A stretch of DNA of 64,000 nt from Engraulis encrasicolus (GCF_034702125.1 NC_085880.1:38645730-38709729), one strand, 5' to 3'; shown: positions 1 through 12,348, counted from the first letter of the stretch. Numbers and translations: made by a program. The notes: generated by a model not told the origin, from the sequence alone.

Positions 1-91
1 GGGGGGCTGGTCTTCACCAAAAATGCCAAACCGGGCCGTTTTCCGAACCCAGCCCAGCCCTGATGGGGACGCAGTTGCTGCTCTGTCTTAA

Positions 92-848
92 GGGCGGGTT
101 ATGCTTCCTACTTGTGCCACAGAGTTAAGGGTGGTTTATGCCTCGAGATCAGCGTCCCTGCGTCATGATGCAGTGAGCCGCACAGTTAACGGAGTGAAGT
201 CCCCCCCATCACGCAGGTACTCTGGGGCACCTCCCCGAAATTGTGTCTCGACGCAGGGATAATGCAGACAGCGACGGCATGAAGGGCGAAAATAGGCCTA
301 GGTCTCTGATTCGTCCTCTCGACCAGCCTGCTCTGTCCTCGAGTCGAGAGAACAAGCTACTTCCTTGTTCTAACCTTCGTCGGTCTACGGACTGTGAGCT
401 CTTCCTTAAATAAGTTGCCCGTGCTTTGTCGTTTGATTTATTTACACGAACCAAAGACAACACGTGCGCTTGCAAGTTACGACGCTGTTTCGAATTGAGC
501 CGAAGTTATTTGGACAGTTGAACAGTGTTCCGAGGTCGAGGAAACATTCCGCTTCGTGCGACCTATCCTCGACAAATGAGCCACTTCTTTGTTCCAAACT
601 ATGCGCTGGCTGCCAGTGCGATCAAAAATGCACGTGACATAAATATGTAATGTTTCATTTTCATTGTCGTCGACTTTGTGAAGCTAAAAAAAAAAGCGAC
701 ACGTCTAGGTTACTCTTTGTATTCAAGGCAGTTTGAGCGTGAAATGACCGTGCAGACCGCGCTTCAAATCAGGGCATAAACCAAAATTAACTGCATCATG
801 GCTGGGACAAGCTCACTCCGTGGCACTGAAAGGAAGTATAACCCGCCC
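92..848. repeat. Inverted pair overlapping the TTAA element
   Basis: The stretch 92-125 (beginning GGGCGGGTTATGC, preceded by TTAA at 88-91) recurs as its reverse complement at about 816-848, followed by TTGA. The second copy lies exactly at the centre of the larger inverted repeat 129-1505, so the two structures overlap. It may be the terminus of a nested element of the same family. The family is not identified. Confidence 0.6.
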
Positions 849-1505
849 TTGAGCTTGTCGCAGCCATGATGCAGTTAATTTTGGTTTATGCCCTGTTTTG
901 AAGCACGGTCTGCGCGATGTCATTCCACGCTCAAACTGCCTTCAATACAAAGAGTAAACTAGACGTGTCGGTTGTTTTTTAGCATCACAGACTCGACGAG
1001 AATGAAAATGAAACATTAGCCTAAATCTTTATATCACGTGCATGTTTGATCGCACTGGCAGCCACAGTGGTAGTTTGGAACAAAGAAGTGGCTCATTTGT
1101 CGAGGACGAAGCGGAATGTTTCCTCGACCTCGGAACCACTGTTCAACTGTCCAAATAACTTCAGCGTCGTAACTTGCAAGCGCATGTGCTGTCTTTGGTT
1201 CGTGTAAATAAATCAAACAACAAAGCACGGGCAACTTATTTAATGAAGAGCTCACAGTCCGTAGACCGACGAAGGTTAGAACAAGGAAGTAGCGCTTGTT
1301 CTCGACTCGAGGACAGAGCAGGCTGGTCGAGAGGACCAATCAGAGACCTATTTTCGCCCTTTCACGCCGTCGCTCCCTGCGTCGAGACACAATTTTGGGG
1401 AGGTGCCCCAGAGTACCTGCGTGATGGGGGGGGGCTTCACTCCGTTAACTGCGCGGCTCACTGCATTACGACGCAGGGACGCTGGACTGGAGGCATAAAC
1501 CACCC
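129..1505. mobile_element. TTAA-flanked long inverted-repeat (foldback) DNA transposon
   Basis: Both ends carry the inverted terminus GGGTGGTTTATGCC / GGCATAAACCACCC, and both are flanked by TTAA (125-128 and 1506-1509), the target duplication used by piggyBac and Kolobok-type transposases. The two halves are inverted copies of each other over almost their whole length (about 129-815 against 851-1505), with scattered mismatches and small indels. This makes a roughly 1.4-kb palindrome. The open reading frames on each arm mirror one another and look non-coding. No transposase is visible, so the element is non-autonomous. The superfamily call rests only on the TTAA flanks. Confidence 0.75.
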
Positions 1506-1509
1506 TTAA

Positions 1510-1930
1510 GCCTAGAAATCTAGACGCCCCTAGCGACCGCAAATTGAATTTGCTCCCGGGGGCAGTCTAGCGGACCCTGGTCGTTTTGCGAGGCTGAAAG
1601 TTATCCGATGACAGGGCCAATCAAATCGCGAGGGGGGCCGGTTAGTAAACAGGAAACTTTCTAAAGAAGAAGCATGGTGTCCGTCCATGCTACGTACAGC
1701 ACGAAAGTGTTCACTTAATTTAAAAAGCCTGGATGATAATACATTTCGTGTCTGACATGGATTGATGTAATAATACACCATGAACTTATCGGACACAAAT
1801 AGATCACAACACATTACCATTTGATCATTCGATGTGTTAAACTAGCTCGGTAAGCTAAGTTGAGCATTTTACAGAACCAGATAGTTACACGCTATTATCA
1901 GACCACTACTGTAGGTGTAGAATGAAATTG
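1510..1930. other. Intergenic; repeat fragment at left edge
   Basis: The first bases (about 1510-1533, containing TCTAGACGCCCCTAG) are the reverse complement of the core of the 42-bp insertion at 41784-41825, so they are part of an interspersed repeat. Nothing gene-like is seen in the rest. Confidence 0.4.
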
Positions 1931-2985
1931 CTGCCCCAATTTCTAAGAAGACACATGCCATTAAAAACGAGACATTTGGGAGCTTTGAAAGTCTTTGAGT
2001 AGCTTACTAAATAGATGGGAATGACATAGTCTACCAAGCTAGTGGCTAGCTAACCTGTCGTCAATAACACAGAGCTAGGTATCCAGCCTTGTATTATATG
2101 CCTGCCCCAAATTCTAGTAAGATCCATGTCATTAAAAACGAGACATTTGGGAGCTTTGAAAGTGTCTGTAAGTCGCTTACTAAATAGATGGGAATGACAC
2201 CTAGTCTACCGAGCTAGCGGCTAGCCAATCTGTCGTCAACTACACAGAGCTAGGGGTATACAGCTAGCTAGCTTACACCGAACATGCCATGTTGACAACA
2301 ATCATAAATATAACCATTTAACAAGCCCCAAATGGCTCAACATTTCGCTGGTTGATCAAGGAGGGCCATGTGGTTGAAAACGAGGCATTTTTGAACTGTA
2401 TAAGTGAAAACACGATTTATTAGGACACTTGTTTGTGGCTGTGGTCATCACACGCATTCACTGCTACGACGGCTCGAAGTTGCCGCTCCACCTACAAAGG
2501 GGCCCTCGCTGGCTAGCTAACCTGTCGCCAATAACACAGAGCTAGGTATCCAGCCTTGTATTATATGCCTGCCCCAAATTCTAATAAGATCCATGTCATT
2601 AAAAATGAGACATTTGGGAGCTTTGAAAGTCTGTAAGTCGCTTACTAAATAGATGGGAATGACACCTAGTCTACCGAGCTAGCGGCTAGCCAATCTGTCG
2701 TCAATTACACAGAGCTAGGTATCCAGCCGTGTATTAGTTATGGGTATACAGCTAGCTAGCTAACACCGAACATGCCATGTTGACAACAATCATAAATATA
2801 ACCATTTAACAAGCCCCAAATTGCTCAACATTTCGCTGGTTGATCAAGGAGGGCCGTGTGGTTGAAAACGAGGCATTTTTGAACTATGTAAGTGAAAACA
2901 CGATTTATTAGGAAACTTGTTAGTGGCTGTGGTGATCACAAGCATTCACTGCTACGACGGCTCGGAGTTGCCGCTTCACAAGACA
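1931..2985. repeat. Tandem duplication, about 465-bp unit
   Basis: A unit starting GGCTAGCTAACCTGTCG at about 2045 is repeated at about 2510. Each unit contains the block with CATTAAAAA and GAGACATTTGGGAGC and the block from ACACCGAACATGCCATG to the AAGTTGCCGC region. A third partial copy of the first block precedes them at about 1931-2090. Copies differ by point changes and small indels, so the duplication is not recent. No coding function is seen. Confidence 0.75.
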
Positions 2986-3651
2986 GCTGTGACGTTACAC
3001 AGAAGTGTGTGGGGATTGGTTGTTTGCCATCCAATTGCGTGGCGTTGAGTGCTGAAGCAACCGTTTATCCCGCCCACACTGCCGCCCAGCCCTCCTAGAC
3101 CCTGGTACAGCTTTTTGCTGTACAGGTCTGGCTCGCTAGGCTAGCTCTGTCTTTCACACAGTTGCAATTTACCAGTCTGCATGTTAATCCTCTGTTCATC
3201 AATCTGCACTGACCAGACTCGTAGTGTTTCTCGTAGTGCCCCAGGGGGCTTTGGGGAGCTCTAGGGGGGCGTTGGGAAGGATACAGCAGAAAGGGGCAGT
3301 GCTTAGTTGCCATTTGGAGACAATAGTCCAATTGTTTTTTTAATACTAAGGGGGGCGTTGTCAGGCTTATGGTGTGAGGTCAAGGGGGCGTTGGAAAGCT
3401 TGTGATGAAGCCAAGGGGGCGTTTGTTCAAAAACGGTTGAGAAACTCTAACCGCTAGAGTGACTTCTCAAATGAAGCACAAGGCCTTTGCTCTCTCCTAC
3501 AAAATCTACATAAAGGACTGCTGCTCAATCCAATCTGAAGGCTATATAGGCTTCACTTAATTTATATTCCTTTCTGGATTTTATGTTCATCTAGCAAGAA
3601 TCTAGAGAGAGACTTTTCCTCTGCGTTCCCAAATGTTTGGACATTTCATAC
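2986..3651. other. Intergenic, no feature recognised
   Basis: A few G-rich stretches (AGGGGGGCGTTG and similar) recur at about 3267, 3350 and 3383. No gene, terminal repeat or target duplication was recognised. Confidence 0.3.
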
Positions 3652-3687
3652 ACGCACGCACGCACGCACACAAACACACACAAGCAT

Positions 3688-3724
<37 letters not shown>

Positions 3725-3776
3725 TGCACGCATGCATGTGCACACACACACACATACACACATGTACGCACACGCA

Positions 3777-3827
<51 letters not shown>

Positions 3828-3848
3828 GCACGCACACACACACACAAA
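3652..3848. repeat. CA-rich microsatellite
   Basis: About 200 bp of CA dinucleotides interrupted by CG and TG variants. All six frames are open for long stretches only because of this low complexity. Confidence 0.95.
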
Positions 3849-4112
3849 CACCTATAGTATGAGGATTTGTTCAATGTAATATACAGGTAAAACTGTAATC
3901 AAGGGTCTAAATCCAAGTGGTAGCACTTTCTATGAAACTTGTATTCAAAGCACTACTGTGCTTTATAATACCCCCAGTAAAAGCTCTGTATGGGATTTGG
4001 GTGCCATTTTTAAGTAACGCAGGCCAAACTCAAATATAGGCAACATACTAAAGGAAATGATTAGATAATCATACTGACATACTGTATGCATATCCTTTGT
4101 TCACATAAAAAT

Positions 4113-4498
4113 TAGAGATGTACAGGATCCAAGATCCGGTTCCGGATCCGGCAGGATAATAGGGTTTTTCAGACTATCCGGTATCCGGCAGTTACCTAAA
4201 AATCAGGATCTGGGGCATCTCTACTTTTTACGTAGCCTAGGCTTTTCAGTCAGTCTTTCACAACCCCAATCGCTGCATAGAGTGAAAGCCCTTTGGAAGC
4301 GGCCGTTGCAGGCATTGTGGCAGTAAGCCAATGAATCTAAAAAATAGTTTGAGCCAACGTAATAAAAATGGCCCACGTGTGCGAGTAGTCTGTATGTTTC
4401 AACCCTTTCGTAATATCCGGTTCCGGATCCGGCAGGATCTTAAGCAGTGGATCCGGTATCCGGCAAGATCCTAAAAATCAGGATCCGGTGCATGTCTA
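4113..4498. mobile_element. Non-autonomous hAT element, 386 bp
   Basis: The termini TAGAGATGTAC and GTGCATGTCTA are inverted and follow the TAG...CTA pattern of hAT elements. The element is flanked by a perfect 8-bp duplication, ATAAAAAT, at 4105-4112 and 4499-4506. Inside, the word CCGGATCCGGCAGGAT occurs near each end (about 4142 and 4423). No transposase is present. Confidence 0.8.
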
Positions 4499-4506
4499 AT
4501 AAAAAT

Positions 4507-7476
4507 AGAAGACACCAAGAGTTGGCAGCGTCCTTGATAAGATCTTCAACCCTTGGTATTGATATAGCCTATATCAGAGGCGATTCCTCTTTGAGTACAA
4601 GGGAGGCGCCGCCTCCTGTCAAAAATCACGGAGAATAGTATGTAAACTAATGCTTTACACGACTTAATAACATTGCTATTTCAGACCCAGCTCCATAGAA
4701 AATGCATGTGCTCAACTTAGAGATGAAACCAATCTGTAATGATCCCGAGGCTCGCACGAGTTTTTTTTTTTCCGCTCATGACAACGCAAGCGAGTCGAGT
4801 CTCAATGGACTTCAATGGCATGTGGGATTGTATGATTTTTCAATGGCAAAATGCGAAACGGTCATTGGCTATTGCCGTGAAATTTTTTTGATTTTGAGAC
4901 TGAGCCTCACTGGGAGTCAATGGAGAAGAGAGTGGAGGGGGGAGGGACCGGAGACTGAACCTCCGACTTGTGATTGGGTGAACCCCGTGTCAGTAGGCTA
5001 CAGTAGTTGAAATGCGGATATGTTATTAATTTGACCATAGCCTTTCTACCTATAGCCGTCCCACAGGCTATTCGCCCCATTATACAAAATTTGGCCGCAG
5101 TTCAATGGATTTGCATTAGGGGCGCTGTTCAGACAGAGCAGATTGGGGTTCCCCTATTGGGCTGGGGCTAATGGCCCACAATAAGTCCTCCCTAGCAACT
5201 GAAACCTGGACATATTACGGTCGTCTCTGACTGCAAATTAAACATTAAAATTTAAAACACAGTAACCTAGGAGTTATATCCGTCTAGTTTCTTACAGCTT
5301 CGACATTTGTGAGTCAGTCTTCACTAGCTTCTAGCTAAGGAAATGACGACATCCAATTGGTGAATGGGGAACTAAACCGGATGCTAACGTCGGCGAGACG
5401 TAGCCTAGCCACAAGCTAACTGACAAACGTGAGGCCAACAACTCGGCCGATCGTGATGTACGCCACAAATAGACCAATCGACCTCATATTTAGACACTAC
5501 AATGTTGATTTCTGCCTTCGATTTTCATCAGTTAAGAAATCTAGCGTCGGATTAACACATTTTTAAGGTAGTAAAAGCGAGTTGCCGCCATGTTTGTTTT
5601 CCAGAATCACCCGGGTAGAGAGCTCACGTGCAGCATTCTGGGTAATTGAGTTTCACGTTATTCATGCACAAAATGCGTGTTTTTAAAAAAATGCAATTAC
5701 TTTAAAAAATCAAACCAAATGCCATTTGGAAGGGCAATTTACACTTCCTTTAGGAAAAATAAAATGAAAACCGGTGACCTTCCATATCGGACACATCAGT
5801 TGCGTCTATTGTGGAGCTTCATAGGACCCCCATTCATTCTGACGGCTCTCCTCTGCTTGAACATCGCCGCCCCGTGGACAGTACCACCCGGAAGAAGCTG
5901 CCAGTTTGGCCTCTCCTCTATAAATCCTCTCTGATTTGACTGAGAAGTTCCGTCGTGGTCACAGTAGACCTGTATTAACCAGGTCTGTGGTCGTGGTAAC
6001 CAGTGAGGAAGCTATTCATTGCGGTGTACTCCAGTTTTGTGTACATATTCTTGTAAACCTATGTTGCGAATAAAGTCTTAATAGTAGCACGTCCTTATCC
6101 TTTTTAATCTCCCAATTCAAAAGTTGAGGTTGCCTACTTCGTTAGGGCTAGCTTGCAAGAAAGCTAGAGAGCTATGCAAAATGCCAAGCATTGTGGATTA
6201 AATTCTGGCGAATTCCAGTCGTCCTTATGAGGAGAAAATGAATATCAAGGAGCAGAGCAGAGCACTGCCTAATATTGACTTGGTGAAAAAGGTAGGGAAG
6301 AACAACCGTTTCTTTTGAGCTTTCGTGGTGTCTGATCAACTGGTTAACTGCCAAGTCCCGTGAGTGGCGAGTCCTTGTTTCCTACTGTGTTGGCAATGTC
6401 TGGTAAATCTGGCGACCTCTAGTGGTAAGTTAAGCCGTGCACCCAGTAAAGAACAAAGACAACGAAGGCAAACTCAATCACATCATTATGTGGCGGAGGT
6501 AGGCCTAATGATAATAATAATAATAATAAAAAAAAACATTTCCCTATGAATAGGCTACAAGGGGGATAATGATTAATGATTAACAAATTTGTTTCAACAA
6601 GAGTCCTTTAGTGTGTGAGGCCATATGTGGCTCAGGACAAATGTAAGATGTGTGTCAAAATTGCCCCCCCCCCCCCTTTTTTTTTTTTTTTTTGCGTTCT
6701 GGACATATTGTAATTGAACAGCCTCCCCTGTTTGACAGACTACCAGCCGCCACTGGCTTATATGAATGTGGATGTGAGGTGAAGGTAATTGTATTGGTTT
6801 TGCACTGTGTCCTGTTCCACCCAGGACACAGAGCATATCAGAGGAGTTTTCCTATTATCTGCTTTCATGATCGAGATTTCTCTATGAGGGTTTGTGTAAT
6901 TAGAAAGGATCAATGTGTTATTGATTGGTTGGGAGCAGAGGAAGCTTGGCGTAACTATTTCAAGCAGAGATTTTATTTTACACACAGGCAATTTATCGCA
7001 CATCAAATACACTTATCCTTAAAAAGTTTCATCTCAAATTAAATAATTTTCAGAGTAGTTAACACGCCCTTACAAAACAATTTCAAGGGTGTTGATCTCA
7101 TAGGATACAACAGAAACTTAAAAACAGGGTTGACCAAAGAGTTTCGTTTCCCTTTTAGCTTCTTAATGAATGTATTTTCACTCTTCAAACATACAGAAGA
7201 AGACTTTAATATGTGACCCAACCAGGCCCACTGACAGGGGGGGGGGGAGAAATGGGTATGTTGTCCCGGACCCAGTAGGCTGTCACCCAACTGCCGACTT
7301 ATTGGTGTACCCTGTACATTGTCAAGCGCTGCCACAAATACCATGCAGAGAGAGAAGAAAAAGAGGAAAAGATGATGTCATCTGCACTGTAAAACTCAAA
7401 TGTTGACTGGAATGGTTGTTTCACTTGTTGTTCACATGTACACATGTTGTTCCATTTACCACTTCAAAAATGATCT
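4507..7476. other. Intergenic, no gene supported
   Basis: About 3 kb without a convincing gene. Open frames are short and have no recognisable domain. It holds a poly-C/poly-T tract at 6664-6693 and a short ATA run near 6509. The stretch from about 4690 to 5660 has the texture of an old interspersed repeat, but I could not define its ends. Confidence 0.3.
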
Positions 7477-7782
7477 GGTAACACTTCACTTGACGTCGGC
7501 GTCATACGTATGACATGACAGTGTCATAACAGTGTCATACCATAGTCATGGATGTTTCATAAACATTATGTCAATGTCATACACATTTTATGATTGTTAT
7601 AATTAAGTGGCATTCGGTTTTGGTCAAGATAGCCCAAACATTGTCAACTTTTCATGACCATAAACATTTTTCACAAAATGTATTTGACTCATCCATGACT
7701 GTGTCATGTCATGACACTGTTATGACACAGTTATGACACTTGTCATGGCATGTGTGACACCGATGTCAGGTAAGTGTAACCC
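7477..7782. mobile_element. Palindromic MITE
   Basis: Inverted ends GGTAACACTTCACTTGAC and a matching reverse-complement end TCAGGTAAGTGTAACC bracket about 306 bp. The interior is rich in GTCATGACA-type words and also folds back on itself. No clear target duplication and no coding capacity. The superfamily is unknown to me. Confidence 0.7.
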
Positions 7783-8981
7783 ATTTTCAGAGAGTGGGAA
7801 ATATGCAATTAACAGGCCTACGTGTTCAGTACTTTGCATTGATAGGCCTACTACAGTCTTGTCTTAAACCAAATGTTTGTGTTTGAGATCACTTATCCTT
7901 TTCCAACAAATACAGTACTGTTACATGAAATGTATGTTATGTACAAAATTTGTGTAATACATAAAATGTAATCAACGTTTCTTAGGTAAAAGTCAAGCTG
8001 GTCCTGCTGAAACAGTTGAACTGAAAGCATGATGCCATGTTGTATGAGATTATAAATAAACAGATGTGCCTAAATGGAGATGTTAAGCGTTAATGGCGTG
8101 ACTATGCAGACCTGGGTAATTAGTCTACACCTGGATGGATGTGACATGGTTGGAAATAGCATTGCTGACCAAGAAGACCTGGGTGTAAATGCAGCCGGGT
8201 GTAAATAGCAACAATGGCTATTTACACCCGAGTGCAAATAGCATTAGCATCTGCCTTATATTATTATTCATACATGATTTTAGGTCATCCAAATCAAATG
8301 TTATGAGGGATATGGGGAGTAAATCTTTTCTGAAGGGTCCATAGAGGTCAAATCAATCATCAAAACATTGTTGCCAGAAGATGGTCACAGAACCTAACAT
8401 TATGACCCGACTATTATATTTTTACCTTTGAGAATGTCAGCAAACATTACTCATTTACTTCCATTATTATGAACAGGAAAACACTGCACTGTGCCTGTTA
8501 TGCTTGAGTGTCTTTCTGAATACATCCATTTTCATGCATTTATAATAGGGGGAAAAAAACTTTCAAGAACTGCAATTGTGTTGTCTCTCCAGCAGAGGTC
8601 AGGCTTTACCCATGCAGCTGCTGCAGTTTTGCCCACACGTACACATCGACGCCTTGCAGATGTTGATGATGATCAGTGGCGTGCACAGACATTTTTTGGG
8701 GGGGGGCAGGTGGTGAAGAGGGGGGTGTCTGGGGTATGTGGAACTTCCGGCTGTCTTACTAGGCCATAGAGGCTATATTATTTCTGGGCATTATTGTCAC
8801 ATGTTTTTGATCATGAAGCATTGGTATTACCATGTCAACATGGACCACAGTACATTGTGACAGAAAAAGACTGTCAAAAAAGAACTTTCAAAAGGGGAAT
8901 TTTACACCCAGCAAGGCAAAGGGGCAGGGGCTTTAGCACCACCTCGTCTCTATCTGTGCACGGGCCTATGATAATGATGTG
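7783..8981. other. Intergenic, no feature recognised
   Basis: AT-rich sequence with a short G-run near 8697-8706. No gene, SINE or inverted-repeat element could be supported. Confidence 0.3.
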
Positions 8982-9265
8982 AAAGTGAAAGTCCATTGGG
9001 AAACTCCAAATCCCATTGTCACTGTGACGCAGCACTCCACACAGCACACAAGTAGTGAACACTGCACATAACGAAATTGCATGTATGCCTCACCCGTGCA
9101 AGGGGGCAGCCCTGGCACCCCTAGGGAGCAGTGCGGCGGGACTGTACCATGCTCAGGGTACCTCAGTCATGGAGGAGGATGGGGGAGAGCACTGGTTAAT
9201 TACCCCCTGGCGGGTTGGGAGTCGAACCTGCAACCTTTGGGCTACAAGTCTGACGCCCTAACCGC
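8982..9265 (-). mobile_element. tRNA-derived SINE, minus strand
   Basis: On the minus strand the sequence reads GCGGTTAGGGCGTCAGAC followed by GGTTGCAGGTTCGACTCC. The second contains a perfect internal pol III B box (GGTTCGANTCC); the first sits where a degenerate A box is expected. The head lies at the right end, next to a short GAT repeat (about 9271-9290). The tail runs left to about 8982. Diverged relatives lie in the helentron leaders at about 26,935, 48,555 and 63,440. The boundaries are approximate. Confidence 0.7.
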
Positions 9266-9877
9266 TTACGACTATGATGATGATGATGATGTGTTCAGCT
9301 CAGACCCCGGAGATCACTGCCAGGCTACAGTATGACACTGTTCCCACTTTATTAAGCTTTTGCTGAAAGGGCTGCGGGAGATTTATGCAAAGGCTTGCCC
9401 CCTCACTCTTGCTCCAGGGCTGTGTCTCCGCCTCCTCGGATTAAAAGGCTATATTTAAGACCAGGGAGATTTGAAAGGCCTGTTTTTTAAAAAAAAATAT
9501 ATATAACACTATTAGAATGGACTGGCAATAGGGAGGAGGGTTTGTGGTGTTTTAAGATGAGTGATTTATAATCACAGGGGGTGATATGGGTTATATGTCC
9601 ATGACCTTATATCACAGAACAAGGAAGAGGAAATGAGAGTCTGACCTGTAGGTTAAAGAAGACGTAGTAATATGAACATACACTGCACACCTTTGTGAAC
9701 CGATAGAATTAATTTACATATAGCTTGAATGCTTTTGAAATACCTCACACCAATTTTTTTCTTTTTTGTTTGTTAGTTAGTTTGTTTGTTTTTAGCTGAT
9801 TTTGCTTGAATATGCATACCAATTTTGTCTAACACTCTTTCTGTTTTATGGTTACGTTTTTGATACATAATTTTGAC
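9266..9877. other. Intergenic, short GAT repeat
   Basis: It begins with a GAT trinucleotide run and is otherwise without recognisable features. Confidence 0.3.
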
Positions 9878-10025
9878 CTTTTGCCTTTATTCGTGCGATA
9901 GGATAGTGAAGATACGGACAGGAAGCGAGTGGGAGAGAGAGACGAGGAAGGGTCCCGGGCCGGAACCGAACCCGGGTCGCCGGCATAGTGGCCTAGTGCC
10001 CTACTGTTAAGCCACGGTAGGACCC
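9878..10025 (-). mobile_element. tRNA-derived SINE, minus strand (second family)
   Basis: Read on the minus strand from 10025, GGGTCCTACCGTGGCTTAAC contains an A-box-like TGGCTTAACAGTAGG. A B-box-like GGTTCGGTTCC follows about 35 bases later. The body then runs through CCCACTCGCTTCCTGTCC to a short tail near 9880. The two pol III boxes and the overall length of about 150 bp fit a tRNA-derived SINE. Its family differs from the SINE at 8982-9265. Confidence 0.75.
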
Positions 10026-10598
10026 ATGTTTATGTTTGATGGAGTGCTGCCTGTGGGACTCTAGACACGCTCTCTGCCATTTCCACTTGTCCTGTTTGGT
10101 GCTGCCTGGTGGTCACAGTGCACATTTGGTACTGGGCAGTATGACCTCTCTAACGCTTCACTATGGGGATGGGAGAGAGATGGGTAAACATTGGGAAACG
10201 ACCACAGGCTGCCCACTGAGCCCGTTGCCCCTTCGCTATACTATCAATAATATCTGACTTAATTTAATTGTATGACTAAAGTTGTGACTGATACATGGAT
10301 AGATGGGTTGCTGTACGTCAAGTACTGCCTACTGTGCTGTATGCTGATCACTCCAAGTCTACCAAACACACAGTGACACACTTCACTACACTGGTACAGC
10401 TGACAGGGTCTTGTGTTGAGTTCAAGCCTCAGATGACACAGGCAGAGAAGCTGTCGGGGGGTAGTGGAGTGGTGGTACAAAGGGGTCAGCTGCCCCGAGC
10501 CCAGGGAGAGAGAATTGGGCATTATATTGTATTTACTGAGAGGGGGGCCCTTTCAGATGATTTGTTCTGGGCCCTTTCAGCGACCATGGACACGGGCA
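10026..10598. other. Intergenic, no gene supported
   Basis: A 145-codon open frame spans part of this stretch and runs into the adjacent transposon at 10607. It shows no recognisable domain and crosses an element boundary, so it is not annotated as a gene. Confidence 0.3.
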
Positions 10599-10606
10599 TA
10601 GCCTAC

Positions 10607-11107
10607 TTTACGGTCTTTTCTACCAGGTACAGCTCGACACAGCCCGACTCGGCCGCCACTTTTTGCGCTTCGACCGGACACGACACAACTCAAATCAGCT
10701 CGAAAACCAGCCGGCCAGCTGTAGCGAGCTGAGCGAATCTTTTGCAGCTTACCCAGAATCTGCGTCAGATCGTCCTCACCGGTGAATCAAAGAAATAATC
10801 ATCGCAGCCACCAGATCAACTCTCTTGTTATGCTCTTTAGTTTGGCACTACTTTGATACTTTCACTATTTATGCCTATAGCCTACTTCGATAGCTGAGAT
10901 ATCTGTCGGCCTTACGTTAAGTCAACTAGCATATGTAAAATAATGGCAGGTGACAACGCCAAAAACGTAAGTCCAACCATACTCCGGGTAACACAGTTTG
11001 TAATGGAAACACAAACCGGGCTGGTATGAAAGTACCACTCAGCACCACTCAGCTCGACACGACACAGCACGACACAGCCGGGTTGCACGGCGTGTAGAAA
11101 AACGCTA
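10607..11107. mobile_element. hAT-like non-autonomous element, about 501 bp
   Basis: Inverted ends (TTTCTACC near 10616 and GTAGAAAA near 11094) surround an interior with repeated CTCGACAC / CACGACAC words near both ends. The flanks TAGCCTAC (10599-10606) and TAGTCTAC (11108-11115) are an 8-bp duplication with one mismatch, as hAT elements make. No transposase. Confidence 0.6.
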
Positions 11108-11115
11108 TAGTCTAC

Positions 11116-11544
11116 TACTATACCTATGCTATGCTCGTATACGGCCAGCCTTGTTTACAGGAAGTGGTCAGCTCATTCGCAACTAATGGACGCTTGATTG
11201 TTTTCCATTGACACGCTGAGTCATTAATCCCAATAATCCCATCTGATGACCAGGAATAAACCACCACAGCAGCTCAGCAGCGGGATTAGGGGATTCATTT
11301 AGGCCTACCATGTGCGTATTAGATGCTGAGTGTCTGTTGAGTATGATTGACCTGTAAACAAACATCTGGTTGTATGCTCTGGTAAGTATTCTCTTTGGAA
11401 ATCATCACTACCAAAGAAGATTCGACTTCAATGTAATGCCTGATATACTGTAGTTAGTATGTTGCATTAAAATGCAAGACTTTTTATTCTTCGAAGAGCA
11501 CTACGGTGCAAAGGAAAGTATATAAGGGCCCAGGACAAAAACTG
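11116..11544. other. Intergenic, no feature recognised
   Basis: AT-rich sequence; no gene or repeat boundary was seen. Confidence 0.3.
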
Positions 11545-11616
11545 TCTATGCGTATAAATAATAATAATAATAATAATAATAATAATTATAATAATAATAA
11601 TAATAACAATAACAAC
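11545..11616. repeat. AAT trinucleotide microsatellite
   Basis: A run of AAT with AAC and ATT interruptions. Confidence 0.95.
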
Positions 11617-11721
11617 ACACCAGTTTTATTGGACTCATTGGCAAATGTAATGTACTGTAAATACATTGTGCCTGGACAACTGTTCTCTCTTGTCGGCTTC
11701 CTTGTGATCGACCATGCAACC

Positions 11722-11722
11722 A

Positions 11723-11761
<39 letters not shown>

Positions 11762-11763
11762 CC
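11722..11763. repeat. GACA tetranucleotide microsatellite
   Basis: About ten CAGA units. A shorter run follows at about 11777-11792. Confidence 0.95.
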
Positions 11764-11878
11764 CAGACCGACTGGCAGGCAGACAGACAGACACCCCAGA
11801 GGTCCCAGGTGTGTGTGATGCTGCAGCTGTGTAGTATCAGGGTGAGAGAGACTGCCGTCCTACCTGCTCTCCTCGGCT

Positions 11879-11996
11879 GCATTTCTCAAAACCATAGTTG
11901 CTAACTATGCTAGCTACTTTGTTGTTTGCAATGCAGTTTCCCATTGCCAACTACCCAAGTTGCTAACTGGCTAGCAACTATGCTTTCGAGAAATGC
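11879..11996. mobile_element. Short inverted-repeat MITE, 118 bp
   Basis: The ends GCATTTCTC and GAGAAATGC are perfect inverses. The inversion continues with two mismatches through CATAGTTGC / GCAACTATG. The middle also contains inverted GTTGCTAACT and GTTGCTAACTGGCTAGCAAC words. No clear target duplication. Confidence 0.55.
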
Positions 11997-12144
11997 CTCC
12001 CCACGCTGCTCTCCTGCTGGCCTGCTGGCCTGCTCGGTGGTGTTGGTGACAGCAATTAATAGTGTGTTCAGCAGCAGCAGCTGCAGGTCTGAGAGTGGAG
12101 GGGAGCTCCGCTGCACACAGGGGAGAGGTGGTGAAGTTTAATTA

Positions 12145-12348
12145 GTATGCTTGCCATGCGGCAAGCATACTATTGTTATTGTACCGTTTATTCTTATTCT
12201 TCCTTCTTATTATTAGTATGCTTGCCATGCGGCAAGCATACTATTGTTATTCGACCGTTTATTAGTATGCTTGCCATGCGGCAAGCATACTATTGTTATT
12301 CCCCCGTTTATTCTTATTATTAGTATGCTTGCCATGCGGCAAGCATAC
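12145..12348 (+). repeat. Cluster of four 5'-terminal palindromes
   Basis: Palindromes at 12145-12170, 12216-12241, 12265-12290 and 12323-12348. Each has the arms GTATGCTTGCC and GGCAAGCATAC around an ATGC loop and is followed by TATTGTTATT and a CCGTTTATT word. Spacings are 71, 49 and 58 bp. Confidence 0.95.

Noticed and set aside
3591..3879. Several overlapping open frames rich in Cys/Val or His/Thr
   Set aside because: They come from the CA microsatellite.
10295..10732. 145-codon plus-strand open frame as a host gene
   Set aside because: It crosses the left end of the hAT-like element at 10607 and shows no domain or splice pattern.
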